A stretch of DNA of 64,000 bases from Pseudorhodoplanes sinuspersici (GTDB taxonomy: Bacteria; Pseudomonadota; Alphaproteobacteria; Rhizobiales; Xanthobacteraceae). How positions within the stretch are numbered: the first letter of the stretch is position 1; each line of letters starts with the position of its first letter. The position numbers and the translations under genes were made by a program. Positions 50,356-59,277 of the stretch are shown piece after piece. The notes beneath the pieces were generated by a model. The model was not told where the DNA came from and made no database searches. It saw nothing but the letters and a program-made list of their open reading frames with translations. The stretch spans positions 5,698,501-5,762,500 of the forward strand of contig NZ_CP021112.1 in NCBI RefSeq assembly GCF_002119765.1, in the 5' to 3' direction.

Positions 50356-52380
50356 ATGGCAGACGGTAAGCGGCAGATCGTGGTGTGTTCCTGCGAGGAC
50401 ACCATGCCGCTCGATATCGACACAATCCGACAGTCTTGCCGCGGCGCCGAGGTGACGGCCGGTCGCCAATTTTGCCGGTCCGAGCTTGACCGATTCCGCA
50501 AACTGGCAACATCCGGCGATCCCATGACCGTGGCCTGCACGCAGGAAACTCCGGTTTTTTCCGAAGTCGCTGCCACGACCGGCGGTCCTGCCATCAGCTT
50601 CGTCAATATCCGCGAGAATGCCGGATGGTCGAAGGACGCTGCACGCGCCACGCCGAAAATGGCAGCGCTCCTTGCCGCCGCGGCCGAGCCTGTCTCGGAC
50701 ATTCCCTTTGTCAGTTTCAGCAGCGAAGGCATCGTCCTGATTTACGGCGTCGACGAGAAGGCGATCGATGCGGCCGACCTGTTGAAGGATCATCTCGACG
50801 TAACCGTGATGATCTCGCGGCCAAAGGACATCGCACCCCGCCGAACTACCGAGTTTCCCGTGGTGCAGGGGACGATTCGCTCCGCCAAAGGCTTTCTCGG
50901 ACAATTCGAGATTGCGGTCGACGATTACGCGACGCCGGCGCCATCCTCGCGCGCGGCATTGTCATTCAGCAACGCGCGCGATGGTGCAACATCCCATTGC
51001 GACATTATTCTCGATCTATCCGGCGGCACGCCGCTTTTTGCGGCCTCCGACCTGCGCGACGGCTATCTGCGCGCCGATCAGCGCGATCCTGCGGCCGTTT
51101 TGCGTGCAGCACTGAAGGCGCGCGATCTCGTCGGAACGTTCGACAAGCCGCGTTACATCGAATTTAAGGAAGATTTGTGCGCACATTCGCGCTCGCGTCT
51201 GGTCGGCTGCCACCGCTGCCTGGATCTTTGTCCCGCCGGCGCAATCACGCCCGCGGGCGACCATGTCGCCATCGATCCGCATATCTGCGCCGGCTGTGGC
51301 CAATGTGCGGCTGCATGCCCCACCGGCGCAGCCGGATATGCCTTGCCGGCAGCCGATGCCTTGATGCGACGGCTGCGTACGATGCTGACCACTTATGGCG
51401 AGGCCGGCGGCAGCAATCCGGTTCTGCTCATTCACGACGAAACGCATGGCATCGAGATGATCGACGCCCTTGCGCGCTATGGCGACGGGTTACCGGCCAA
51501 TGTCATTCCAGCCACCGTCAATGAAACAACACAGGTGGGGCTAGAGACGATTGCCGCCGCGTTCGCTTACGGAGCGACGGCGATTCGGTTTCTGCTGCGG
51601 GCGCGACCGCGGCACGACGTCGCCGGCCTGCGCAGAACGATGGAGCTGGCGGAGACAATCCTGGTTGGCCTCGGCTTCAGCGGCGGTGCCGTTGCGACAA
51701 TCGAAACGGACGATCCCGATGCACTGGGTGAAGCCCTGCACAGCATGGCGCGGGGCATCGCCACAGCCCATCCCGCATCATTTCTTCCGGTCGGCGGCAA
51801 GCGTGATGTGCAACGGCTCGCGTTGCGTGAATTGCACCGTGCCGCGCCTTCACCGGTCGACGTGATTGCGCTACCGGCCGGAGCCCCGTTTGGTACCGTC
51901 GAGGTCAATGTCGAAGGCTGCACGTTGTGCCTTGCCTGCGTATCTGCTTGTCCCACCGGCGCGCTCTCGGCCGATCCCGAACGGCCGATGCTGAAATTCA
52001 CCGAAGATGCCTGCGTGCAATGCGGACTTTGTGCGGCCACCTGCCCGGAGAAGGTGATCACCTTGCAGCCGCAGCTCGATTTCCGCGCCGCGACCGCCGC
52101 ATCACGTGTCATCAAGGAAGAAGAGCCCTTCCATTGTATCCGCTGCGCCAAGCCCTTCGGTGTGAAAAGCACCATCGAACGCGTCACAGCAAAGCTTGAA
52201 GGCAAGCACTGGATGTTCAAAGGCCAGGCCACACGCCTTGAAGTCCTCAAAATGTGCGAGGATTGCCGCGTGATCGCCATGACCGAAGATTCATTCGATC
52301 CTTATGGCGCACCGGAGCGTCCGAAGCCGCGGACGACCGACGATTATCTGCGCGAGCGGGAAGAAAACCCGCAGGGCTGA
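50356..52380 (+). CDS. 4Fe-4S dicluster protein of the formate dehydrogenase locus
   Basis: 674-residue cytoplasmic iron-sulfur protein. The N-terminus has CSCEDTMPLD and CTQETP. A 4Fe-4S pair is formed by CHRCLDLCPAGAI and CAGCGQCAAACPTG (about 290-320), and another by CTLCLACVSACPTG and CVQCGLCAATCPEK (about 520-565). CIRCAKPFG and CEDC add a possible zinc or rubredoxin-like site. ATG 50356 follows GGAGAG. It is divergent from the ligase-fold gene. It probably feeds electrons or sulfur during enzyme maturation, or links formate oxidation to other carriers; unproven. Confidence 0.85.
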   Translation: MADGKRQIVVCSCEDTMPLDIDTIRQSCRGAEVTAGRQFCRSELDRFRKLATSGDPMTVACTQETPVFSEVAATTGGPAISFVNIRENAGWSKDAARATPKMAALLAAAAEPVSDIPFVSFSSEGIVLIYGVDEKAIDAADLLKDHLDVTVMISRPKDIAPRRTTEFPVVQGTIRSAKGFLGQFEIAVDDYATPAPSSRAALSFSNARDGATSHCDIILDLSGGTPLFAASDLRDGYLRADQRDPAAVLRAALKARDLVGTFDKPRYIEFKEDLCAHSRSRLVGCHRCLDLCPAGAITPAGDHVAIDPHICAGCGQCAAACPTGAAGYALPAADALMRRLRTMLTTYGEAGGSNPVLLIHDETHGIEMIDALARYGDGLPANVIPATVNETTQVGLETIAAAFAYGATAIRFLLRARPRHDVAGLRRTMELAETILVGLGFSGGAVATIETDDPDALGEALHSMARGIATAHPASFLPVGGKRDVQRLALRELHRAAPSPVDVIALPAGAPFGTVEVNVEGCTLCLACVSACPTGALSADPERPMLKFTEDACVQCGLCAATCPEKVITLQPQLDFRAATAASRVIKEEEPFHCIRCAKPFGVKSTIERVTAKLEGKHWMFKGQATRLEVLKMCEDCRVIAMTEDSFDPYGAPERPKPRTTDDYLREREENPQG

Positions 52381-52437
52381 GCAGGATCGGGCCCCGCCAG
52401 ATTGGAACGACCGGGCCTGCCGTGTTATTCTGACATA

Positions 52438-53727
52438 ATGATTTCTTGCAAGCGCGCACTGATCGCCGTTTCGCTAATCTTGATGCTTCCAACCGCGGCT
52501 CACGCCCAACTGCGTGGCCATGGCGGTCCGGTGCGGGCCGTAGCCATCGGTAGTAACGGCCAGACCGCAATCTCCGGCAGCTTCGATACATCGGCAATCC
52601 GCTGGTCGCTCACGCGCAACGCAGCGGAAGAAGTACTGCGCTTTCACGACAGCGCAGTGAATGCTGTCGCCATCATCGATGCCGAGCGGCAGGCGACCGG
52701 CGGCGAAGATGGCAAGATCGCGATCTGGCGAAATGGCAATCCCGTTCCCGAACACAGCCTCGAGGGCCATACCGCTCCAATCGTCTCGCTTGCGATCTCG
52801 CCGGACGGCAACACTATCGCTTCGGCATCGTGGGATCGCAGCATTCGGCTCTGGCCTCTGTCGGGCGGCGAAGCACGCGTACTGAACGGTCACGACCAAA
52901 ATGTGAATGGTGTCGTCTTCACGCGCGACGGAAAATCACTCGTCAGTGCCTCATATGATGCAACCATACGCATCTGGCCGCTCGACCAGGGCGAGCCGAT
53001 AGTCGTGACATTGCCAACACCGCTCAATGCCGTCGCTGTGTCACCGGAGGGCGAAATCGCTGCTGGTGGCGCCGACGGTCGCGTCTATCTCCTCGGTCTC
53101 GATGGCAAACAACGCGGCGAAATCCAAGTTGCCGACAGCCCCATCATCTCCGTTGCGGTATCGCCCGACGGTTCGCTGATCGCTGCTGCAAGCATCCGAG
53201 GTTCGGTCGGCATTCTCGATCGCAAGGACCGCAAGATCCTGCGCACGCTTGTCGGACCAGGGCTGCCGGTCTGGTCGGTCGCTTTTTTTGGCGACAGCAA
53301 AACGCTCCTCACCGGTGGAACGGACCGGCTCGTACGCCGGTGGGATACGCTGACTGGCGATCAACTCGGCTCGGCCGTTGCGAATGGCGCGGATGATCCG
53401 CTCGCCGCTTTTGCCGGTCATCGCGGCGCTGAAGTCTACAGGGCCTGCGTTGCCTGCCACACACTTTCCCCCGACGAAGGCAATCGGGCTGGGCCAACCC
53501 TGCATGGCATTTTCGGTCGCCGCATCGCGACACTGCCCGGCTACAATTTTTCTCCAGCGCTCAAGCAGATGAACATCGTCTGGACCAGAGAAACGGTTGC
53601 CGAGCTGTTTGAGAAGGGCCCGATGCACTACACGCCTGGCACCAAAATGCCCGAACAGCGCATCACATCCGCGGACGATCGCAACGCATTGATGGACTTT
53701 CTCGAGAAAGCGACAGCCAAAAAATAA
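52438..53727 (+). CDS. WD40 propeller-cytochrome c fusion, periplasmic
   Basis: 429-residue exported protein. Signal peptide MISCKRALIAVSLILMLPTA to AHAQ. A WD40 beta-propeller of about seven repeats follows (for example ASWDRSIRLWPL, SASYDATIRIWPL). A class I cytochrome c domain covers the last about 100 residues: haem site CVACH (Cys 337, Cys 340, His 341) and distal Met in PGTKMPEQ. It is 58 bp downstream of the 4Fe-4S gene. A role as electron acceptor from the periplasmic formate dehydrogenase is plausible, with the propeller as docking surface. Confidence 0.9.
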   Translation: MISCKRALIAVSLILMLPTAAHAQLRGHGGPVRAVAIGSNGQTAISGSFDTSAIRWSLTRNAAEEVLRFHDSAVNAVAIIDAERQATGGEDGKIAIWRNGNPVPEHSLEGHTAPIVSLAISPDGNTIASASWDRSIRLWPLSGGEARVLNGHDQNVNGVVFTRDGKSLVSASYDATIRIWPLDQGEPIVVTLPTPLNAVAVSPEGEIAAGGADGRVYLLGLDGKQRGEIQVADSPIISVAVSPDGSLIAAASIRGSVGILDRKDRKILRTLVGPGLPVWSVAFFGDSKTLLTGGTDRLVRRWDTLTGDQLGSAVANGADDPLAAFAGHRGAEVYRACVACHTLSPDEGNRAGPTLHGIFGRRIATLPGYNFSPALKQMNIVWTRETVAELFEKGPMHYTPGTKMPEQRITSADDRNALMDFLEKATAKK

Positions 53728-53766
53728 TCTGACAGCTTGTGCTCATCCGATAGTGCTTATCGTATC

Positions 53767-54378
53767 TCACCACATCGTTCGCGCCGCGCGGCCGGGCCAT
53801 TCGCGATCGTAGTTCTCGCCACCGACCCGGTTTTCGCTGAGCGTCGCAAGGATTTTACCGGGTGTCGGCAAGGTCCTGGGATCGACGCGCAGTTCGGGAT
53901 TCCACAGGTCCGATCGCACGATGGCACGCGCACATTGAAAGTAGACCGCTTCCACAGTGATCACCAGCACCGAGCGCGGCGCCTTGTTCTCGACCACGAA
54001 AGACCCCAGCAATTCCGGGGCGGTCGAGACGACGGCCGTGCCGTTGACCCGCAGCGTGGTGCCGGACCCCGGGATCAGAAACAACAGACCGACCCGCGGT
54101 TCGCGGACCACATTGCGCAGCGAATCGACGCGATTGTTGCCGTGCCGGTCTGGCAGCATCAGCGTGCGTTCGTCATGCACGCGGACAAAGCCAGCCTTGT
54201 CGCCACGCGGAGAGCAATCCAGCCCCTCCGGCCCGCAGGTTGCCAGGGCAACGAACGGAGACGCTTCAATGAGGGCTCGATATTCCGGCGTGATCCAGTT
54301 GACCTCCTTGACGAGCGATGTCTCGCCCGGCTCGTCATAGATCGCCTCCAAAGCCTCGATTGTTCTGATCACTGTCAT
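53767..54378 (-). CDS. PPOX-family FMN-binding protein (MSMEG_1061-like)
   Basis: 203-residue split-barrel flavoprotein of the pyridoxamine-phosphate-oxidase superfamily. Landmarks are ALIEASPFVALATCGPEGLD, CSPRGDKAGFVRVHDERTLM and DRHGNNRVDSLRNVVREPRVG. ATG 54378 overlaps the DUF1045 stop as TGATG, so it is translated with the phosphonate genes. FMN or a related cofactor is expected; the substrate is unknown. It is the distal gene of the phn operon and convergent with the WD40-cytochrome gene. Confidence 0.85.
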   Translation of the reverse strand: MTVIRTIEALEAIYDEPGETSLVKEVNWITPEYRALIEASPFVALATCGPEGLDCSPRGDKAGFVRVHDERTLMLPDRHGNNRVDSLRNVVREPRVGLLFLIPGSGTTLRVNGTAVVSTAPELLGSFVVENKAPRSVLVITVEAVYFQCARAIVRSDLWNPELRVDPRTLPTPGKILATLSENRVGGENYDREWPGRAARTMW

Positions 54379-55082
54379 CAACGCTTCCCTTGCAGATCTT
54401 TGCGCGCCATCACTTCGAAACAGGAATGGGAATCGGCCTGCCGCAGCAGCGACACCGCATCGACGTCATAGGTTTGACCGGCCAGCGGAGCGAACGCATC
54501 GGCGAGTGCTGTGAGAAAGCGCGATTTCTCGTCAGCAGCGAGCGAGCCCGTCAGCGTCATGTGGAAACGGAAATCCCCAAAAACATATGGATAGCCCCAC
54601 CGCGTCAGATGCGCCTGCTGCCGCGGCGTCAATCGGCCGTTGCTGCGGCGGGCAATATCGCCCGGGCCAAGTGGCGTGCGGAACGTATCGAAGAACGTGA
54701 CGCATTGACGCGCGAGTTCATCGACAAGCGATCCCCCATCGGGCGTCAGGGCAATGAAATCGCCGAGCGCGTTCACACGCAATGATCCAAGCAATACCGG
54801 GTTGGCCCGATCGCAGAACGTATCCAGAGCCTCCAGCAAATTCCCCTCGGTCCGATTGTCATGGAGATAGAACGGCGCCACCAACGTCGCATGAAATCCA
54901 TACTTGCGTGGTGCGGCGGTTGCCGCTTCAAGCGCCGCCGCTGCAATGCCATCAAGGGCAAGACGCGTGACACTCTCACCTGCAAATGAATCATACCCGA
55001 GGACGGACGCTCCAAATTGCGCAAGCGATGTCGAAGGCTGCGGCGTAAAATAGATGGCGTAACGGGGCGACGAATCCTGCAT
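54378..55082 (-). CDS. DUF1045 2H-phosphoesterase-like phosphonate protein
   Basis: 234-residue protein of the DUF1045 family usually found at the end of rhizobial phn operons. Both HxT/S motifs of the 2H phosphoesterase fold are visible: KYGFHATLVAPF and FRFHMTLTGSL. The reaction is presumably on a cyclic or linear ribose phosphate intermediate (the equivalent role to PhnP), but this is inferred. It overlaps phnN by one base. Confidence 0.88.
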   Translation of the reverse strand: MQDSSPRYAIYFTPQPSTSLAQFGASVLGYDSFAGESVTRLALDGIAAAALEAATAAPRKYGFHATLVAPFYLHDNRTEGNLLEALDTFCDRANPVLLGSLRVNALGDFIALTPDGGSLVDELARQCVTFFDTFRTPLGPGDIARRSNGRLTPRQQAHLTRWGYPYVFGDFRFHMTLTGSLAADEKSRFLTALADAFAPLAGQTYDVDAVSLLRQADSHSCFEVMARKDLQGKR

Positions 55083-55690
55083 CAGATCTTCAATGTGGAG
55101 GTGAGCCGCGATTCCAAGGCATCCAGCAATTGGCGCGCGCCGTCATCGATCGAGCCGGTGTTTTCGATTACAAGATCAACATCGAGATTGTCACTCACCT
55201 TGGCGGATCGCGCCATGCGTTGTGACAGATCGCCGTCGGTTGCGCGGCCCCGCGCTGCCAGACGTGCCTGGAGGACGTCTTGCGGGGCGGTGACTAGAAC
55301 AGCCACAACGTGGGAATACTTGTGGCGAAGTCCGGGGATCACTGTCCGCGAGACATTACACATGACACAGCGCCCGGCACGAATGTCTTCGTCGATTGAG
55401 GCGGCAAGCCCATATTTCAGGCCATGCGCATCCCACCAGAACGCAAATCCGCCGCTTGCCAAAGTGCGGTCGAACTCCTCGGGAGTCGCGGTGTCGTGCT
55501 CCTCAAAATCGGAGACAAGCCGCGTCACGGTCCGGCGCGGAAACACAATCCACGCCGCGTCATTGTTTCTTTCCTGAACCCGGCGCAGCAATGAATCCTT
55601 CCCCGCCCCGCTCGGGCCGCAAACTGCGACCAGCGCACCCGGACCGATGCGTGCCTGTAGCGCCCGATCGGGGTTAGGTGACACACTCAC
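55082..55690 (-). CDS. phnN: Ribose 1,5-bisphosphate phosphokinase
   Basis: 202-residue guanylate-kinase-like enzyme that makes PRPP from ribose 1,5-bisphosphate, the exit step of the C-P lyase route. The P-loop is GPSGAGKDSLL. The GMP-kinase-like core has RRTVTRLVSDFEEHDTATPE and the lid region RLAARGRATDGDLSQRMAR. GTG 55690 overlaps the phnM stop as GTGA; a second GTG at 55684 is possible. Confidence 0.92.
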   Translation of the reverse strand: MSVSPNPDRALQARIGPGALVAVCGPSGAGKDSLLRRVQERNNDAAWIVFPRRTVTRLVSDFEEHDTATPEEFDRTLASGGFAFWWDAHGLKYGLAASIDEDIRAGRCVMCNVSRTVIPGLRHKYSHVVAVLVTAPQDVLQARLAARGRATDGDLSQRMARSAKVSDNLDVDLVIENTGSIDDGARQLLDALESRLTSTLKI

Positions 55691-56844
55691 GCGACACGCC
55701 TTCCGGCCCGCCAGACCGAGCGCACCGCTGGCACATCATGCGCCACATGCACCCGGATCAGGTCGGCGCGCTTGCCGGCAAGGATTTCGCCGCGGTCGGT
55801 AAAGCCCACCGCTTCGGCGGGCGTCTTGGTAACCGTCCGAATGGCCTTCGGCAAATCGATCTCGGCAACAAACTTCGGCATGGTCAGCGCGGCGGCCAGA
55901 AGGCTCGAGGGGACATAATCGGACGAGAGGATATCCAGCTTGTCCGCCTTCGCCAGATCCGCGGTGGCGATATTGCCGGAATGCGATCTGCCCCGCACGA
56001 GATTGGGCGCTCCCATCATCACACGCACGCCGGCCTCATGCAGCGCGCCGGCGGCTTCCAGCGTCGTCGGAAACTCTGCGATCGATACGCCATCGCTGAT
56101 CGCCTGCTCGACATGGTCGAGCGTCGTGTCGTCGTGGCTGGCCAGCGGCGTCGCCTGCTCGTGCGCCAGCTTCACCAGCGCGCGGTGATTGTTGTCGCCA
56201 TACTGCTTCTGATAGGCGATGCGCGTCGCGAACATGTTGTCGAGATCGGCTTCGGTCATGCCGGCATTCTTGCCGCGATAGTAAGTCCGAAGCTTCTCCT
56301 CGTCGCGAAACTGGCGCTGGCCCGGCGTGTGATCCATCAACGATGCCAGCCTGACCTCCGGCCGGACAAACAGCGATGTCGCTTCGTTGACCACGCCCGG
56401 CATCGGCACCTCGCAGCGAAGATGCAGATAATGGTCGGCGCGAAGCAATCCGGCCTCGCGTGCGGTGGCGATGGCATTGGCGAGCTTCATCGCCTCGCCG
56501 TCAACCTCGTCATCGGTGTCCTCGCGCCAGACCCTCAGCGAATCCAGAACGGTCGTAATGCCGCACGTCGCGAGCTGTCCGTCATAGGACACAACCGCCG
56601 CCAGCGGATTCCAGTAGACCTTGGGGCGCGGCACGTAATGCGCCTCAAGATGGTCAGTATGCAACTCGACTAGACCCGGCATCACGAGGTCACCATCCAC
56701 GTCTTCGCCTCGCTCAGGTGGGCATCCCTCTCCAATCTCGGCGATGCCTTCGCCTGATATTGCGAGCCAACCGTTCTCAATGATGGCGTCTGCAAGAACG
56801 ATCCGGGCGTTACTCAGAATATGGATGTTGCGATCATTGGTCAT
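55687..56844 (-). CDS. phnM: Alpha-D-ribose 1-methylphosphonate 5-triphosphate diphosphatase
   Basis: 385-residue amidohydrolase-superfamily enzyme that removes pyrophosphate from ribose-1-methylphosphonate 5-triphosphate before C-P cleavage. Landmarks: VMPGLVELHTDHLEAHYVPR (metal site), WNPLAAVVSYDGQLATCGIT, DHTPGQRQFR and ASHDDTTLDHVEQAISDGV, and HSGNIATADLAKADKLDILS near the end. It lies 2 bp after phnL and overlaps phnN. Confidence 0.95.
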   Translation of the reverse strand: MTNDRNIHILSNARIVLADAIIENGWLAISGEGIAEIGEGCPPERGEDVDGDLVMPGLVELHTDHLEAHYVPRPKVYWNPLAAVVSYDGQLATCGITTVLDSLRVWREDTDDEVDGEAMKLANAIATAREAGLLRADHYLHLRCEVPMPGVVNEATSLFVRPEVRLASLMDHTPGQRQFRDEEKLRTYYRGKNAGMTEADLDNMFATRIAYQKQYGDNNHRALVKLAHEQATPLASHDDTTLDHVEQAISDGVSIAEFPTTLEAAGALHEAGVRVMMGAPNLVRGRSHSGNIATADLAKADKLDILSSDYVPSSLLAAALTMPKFVAEIDLPKAIRTVTKTPAEAVGFTDRGEILAGKRADLIRVHVAHDVPAVRSVWRAGRRVA

Positions 56845-56846
56845 GG

Positions 56847-57545
56847 TCAGGCTGCTTTCGAGAATGCGGTCACGTCGACAAGCGTGTCGGCGATGGCGGC
56901 GCGGACATCGTCGTCATGCACGATGGCGACAATGCCGGCGCCCTGTTTCTTTTTCTGTTGGATGAGGTCGACGACGATGGCGCGGTTAACGGCGTCAAGC
57001 GACGCGGTCGGCTCGTCGAGTAGAAGTAATGGGCGCTCCGGCAGGAGTCCGCGCGCGATGTTGACCCGCTGCTGTTCGCCGCCGGAAAAGGTTGCGGGCG
57101 GCAACTGCCAGAGACGGTCTGGAAGGTTGAGCCGCGAAAGCATTTCACCCGCTTTGGCACAAGCCACTGCCGGCATTATCCCGTCGGCTTCCAGAGGCCC
57201 CGCGACAATATCGATGGTCGGCACGCGCGGTACCGCACGCAGGAACTGCGACACATAGCCGACCGACTTCCGCCGCAACGCCAGAACGCCACGTGGTCCC
57301 GCGCTGGCAATGTCGGTGACCTGGCTGTCATGGCGCAGCAGGATCTGGCCTTTATCGCAACGGTAGCTGCCGAAAATCATCTTAAGCAGCGACGACTTGC
57401 CGGTGCCAGACGGCCCCGCCAGCACCACGCATTCGCCGGGGTGCACGTGGAAGGTGGCGCCGTTCACCACCGGCAGGCGAATGCCGCCCTGCAAATGCAT
57501 GGTGAAGCTTTTCGAAACGTTCGCCAGTTGCAGGATTTTTGTCAC
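56847..57545 (-). CDS. phnL: C-P lyase subunit, ABC-type ATPase
   Basis: 232-residue ATP-binding protein of the C-P lyase complex. Walker A is AGPSGTGKSSLLK, the signature TFSGGEQQRVNIARGL, Walker B LLLLDEPTASL, and the switch His is in VAIVHDDDV. It works with PhnK on the PhnGHIJ core rather than in transport. GTG 57545. It is followed by phnM after 2 bp. Confidence 0.95.
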   Translation of the reverse strand: MTKILQLANVSKSFTMHLQGGIRLPVVNGATFHVHPGECVVLAGPSGTGKSSLLKMIFGSYRCDKGQILLRHDSQVTDIASAGPRGVLALRRKSVGYVSQFLRAVPRVPTIDIVAGPLEADGIMPAVACAKAGEMLSRLNLPDRLWQLPPATFSGGEQQRVNIARGLLPERPLLLLDEPTASLDAVNRAIVVDLIQQKKKQGAGIVAIVHDDDVRAAIADTLVDVTAFSKAA

Positions 57546-57552
57546 CGCTCCC

Positions 57553-58341
57553 TCATGCCGGCAAAATCGATGAGACCAAAAGCTGCGTGTAAGGTTCTTG
57601 CGGATCGTCGAGTACCTGATCGGTCAGCCCCGTCTCGATCACGCGGCCATCCTTCATCACGATCATACGATGCGACAGCAACCGCGCCACGCCGAGATCG
57701 TGCGTGACGATGACCACGGCAAGTCCGAGTTCGTGCACCAGCCGGCTCAACAGGTCGAGCAGCCGCGCCTGGACCGACACATCAAGACCGCCGGTCGGCT
57801 CGTCCATGAACACCAGCCGCGGAGCGGTGACCAGATTGCGCGCGATCTGCAGGCGCTGACGCATGCCGCCGGAGAACGTACGAGGCGCATCGTCGATACG
57901 GCCGGTATCGATCTCGACCCGCTCCAGCCATTGGGCAGCGGACCTTCTGATATTGCCATAATGACGCTGACCGACGGCCATCAGTCGTTCGCCGACATTG
58001 GCGCCGGCAGACACACCCATCCGCAGCCCCTGGGCGGCATCCTGGTGCACATAGCCCCAGTCGGTCCGAAACAGGAAGCGCCGCTCGGCTTCTCCGAGTT
58101 GCGCGAGATCGCGCGTTATACAGTCGCGCATGCGGTAGAGCACGCGGCCGGTGTCGGCTTCGAGTTGGCCCGAGAGAAGCTGCAGCAACGTCGACTTGCC
58201 GGACCCGGATTCTCCGACGACGGCAAGCACCTCGCCTTCGTAGAGCTCAAACGAGACGTTGCGACAACCAAGTTGGTGGCCGTAGAGCTTGGTGAGACCT
58301 TCGGCCACCAGAAGCGGCTGTTCGTTCGCGGCGAGCGTCAT
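57553..58341 (-). CDS. phnK: C-P lyase subunit, ABC-type ATPase
   Basis: 262-residue ATPase that binds the PhnGHIJ core. Walker A GESGSGKSTLLQ, signature TFSGGMRQRLQIARNL, Walker B LVFMDEPTGGLDV, and VTHDLG. The family-specific segment RTDWGYVHQDAAQGLRMGVS is present. ATG 58341. The start is 54 bp after the phnJ stop. Confidence 0.95.
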   Translation of the reverse strand: MTLAANEQPLLVAEGLTKLYGHQLGCRNVSFELYEGEVLAVVGESGSGKSTLLQLLSGQLEADTGRVLYRMRDCITRDLAQLGEAERRFLFRTDWGYVHQDAAQGLRMGVSAGANVGERLMAVGQRHYGNIRRSAAQWLERVEIDTGRIDDAPRTFSGGMRQRLQIARNLVTAPRLVFMDEPTGGLDVSVQARLLDLLSRLVHELGLAVVIVTHDLGVARLLSHRMIVMKDGRVIETGLTDQVLDDPQEPYTQLLVSSILPA

Positions 58342-58395
58342 ACCGGCGCTCCGTCAAACGCAACGTGGAAGCTGAAGCCCTTCCGCGAAGGGATG

Positions 58396-59277
58396 TCAGG
58401 CATGATTGCACTCTCCCGCGACGACCCATGGCGCCTCAATACCCGCATCGGCGCGATTGGCTTCGCAGAAATCCGTATCCGAACAGACAAACATTCGTCC
58501 GCCTCTGTCATCGGTGATGACCTCGTCAAGAAAGGTGTGATTTGCACCGCAGAGTGCACAAACCTCATCTGTGCGGCTCGCTTCAAAGGGATGATCTTCG
58601 AAATCGAGCGACACCACCTGGGTATAGGGCGGAATGGCGTAAATACGTTTCTCGCGGCCGGCGCCGAACAGTTGCAACGCCGGACTATTGTCCATCTTCG
58701 GATTGTCGAATTTCGGCGTCGGAGACGGATCCATGACGTAACGGCTATCGACCTTCACCGGATAGGCATAGGTCGTCGCGATATGGCCATGCCGCGCGAT
58801 GTCTTCATAGAGCTTCACGTGCATCAGCCCATAATCTTCATGCGCGTGCATACGGCGGGTTTCCGTCTCGCGCGGCTCAAGGAAACGCAGCGGCTCCGGA
58901 ATTGGGACCTGATAGACCAGCACTTGATCTTCGGCGAGCGCTGCCTCCGGAATGCGATGCCGCGTCTGGATCACGGTCGCTTCGTTTGTATGCGTCGTCG
59001 TCTCGATACCGGCGGTCTTCTTGAAAAACTGACGAATGGAAACGGCGTTGGTGGTGTCGTCCGAACCTTGATCGATCACCTTGAGGACGTCATCCGGACC
59101 AAGAATGGCGGCCGTGACCTGCACCCCGCCGGTGCCCCAGCCATAAGGCATCGGCATTTCACGACCGGCGAACGGCACCTGATAACCCGGGATCGCGATC
59201 GCTTTCAGGATCACACGCCGGATCATGCGCTTGGTCTGTTCATCGAGGTAGGCGAAATTGTAGGTCGGCGCGCTCAT
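58396..59277 (-). CDS. phnJ: C-P lyase catalytic radical-SAM subunit
   Basis: 293-residue subunit that cleaves the carbon-phosphorus bond using a 4Fe-4S cluster and S-adenosylmethionine. The four conserved cysteines are in VCALCGANHTF and MFVCSDTDFCE, in the spacing known for PhnJ. Other landmarks are PMPYGWGTGGVQVTAAILGP and YPVKVDSRYVMDPSPTPKFD. Overlaps phnI by ATGA. No truncation. Confidence 0.97.
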   Translation of the reverse strand: MSAPTYNFAYLDEQTKRMIRRVILKAIAIPGYQVPFAGREMPMPYGWGTGGVQVTAAILGPDDVLKVIDQGSDDTTNAVSIRQFFKKTAGIETTTHTNEATVIQTRHRIPEAALAEDQVLVYQVPIPEPLRFLEPRETETRRMHAHEDYGLMHVKLYEDIARHGHIATTYAYPVKVDSRYVMDPSPTPKFDNPKMDNSPALQLFGAGREKRIYAIPPYTQVVSLDFEDHPFEASRTDEVCALCGANHTFLDEVITDDRGGRMFVCSDTDFCEANRADAGIEAPWVVAGECNHA

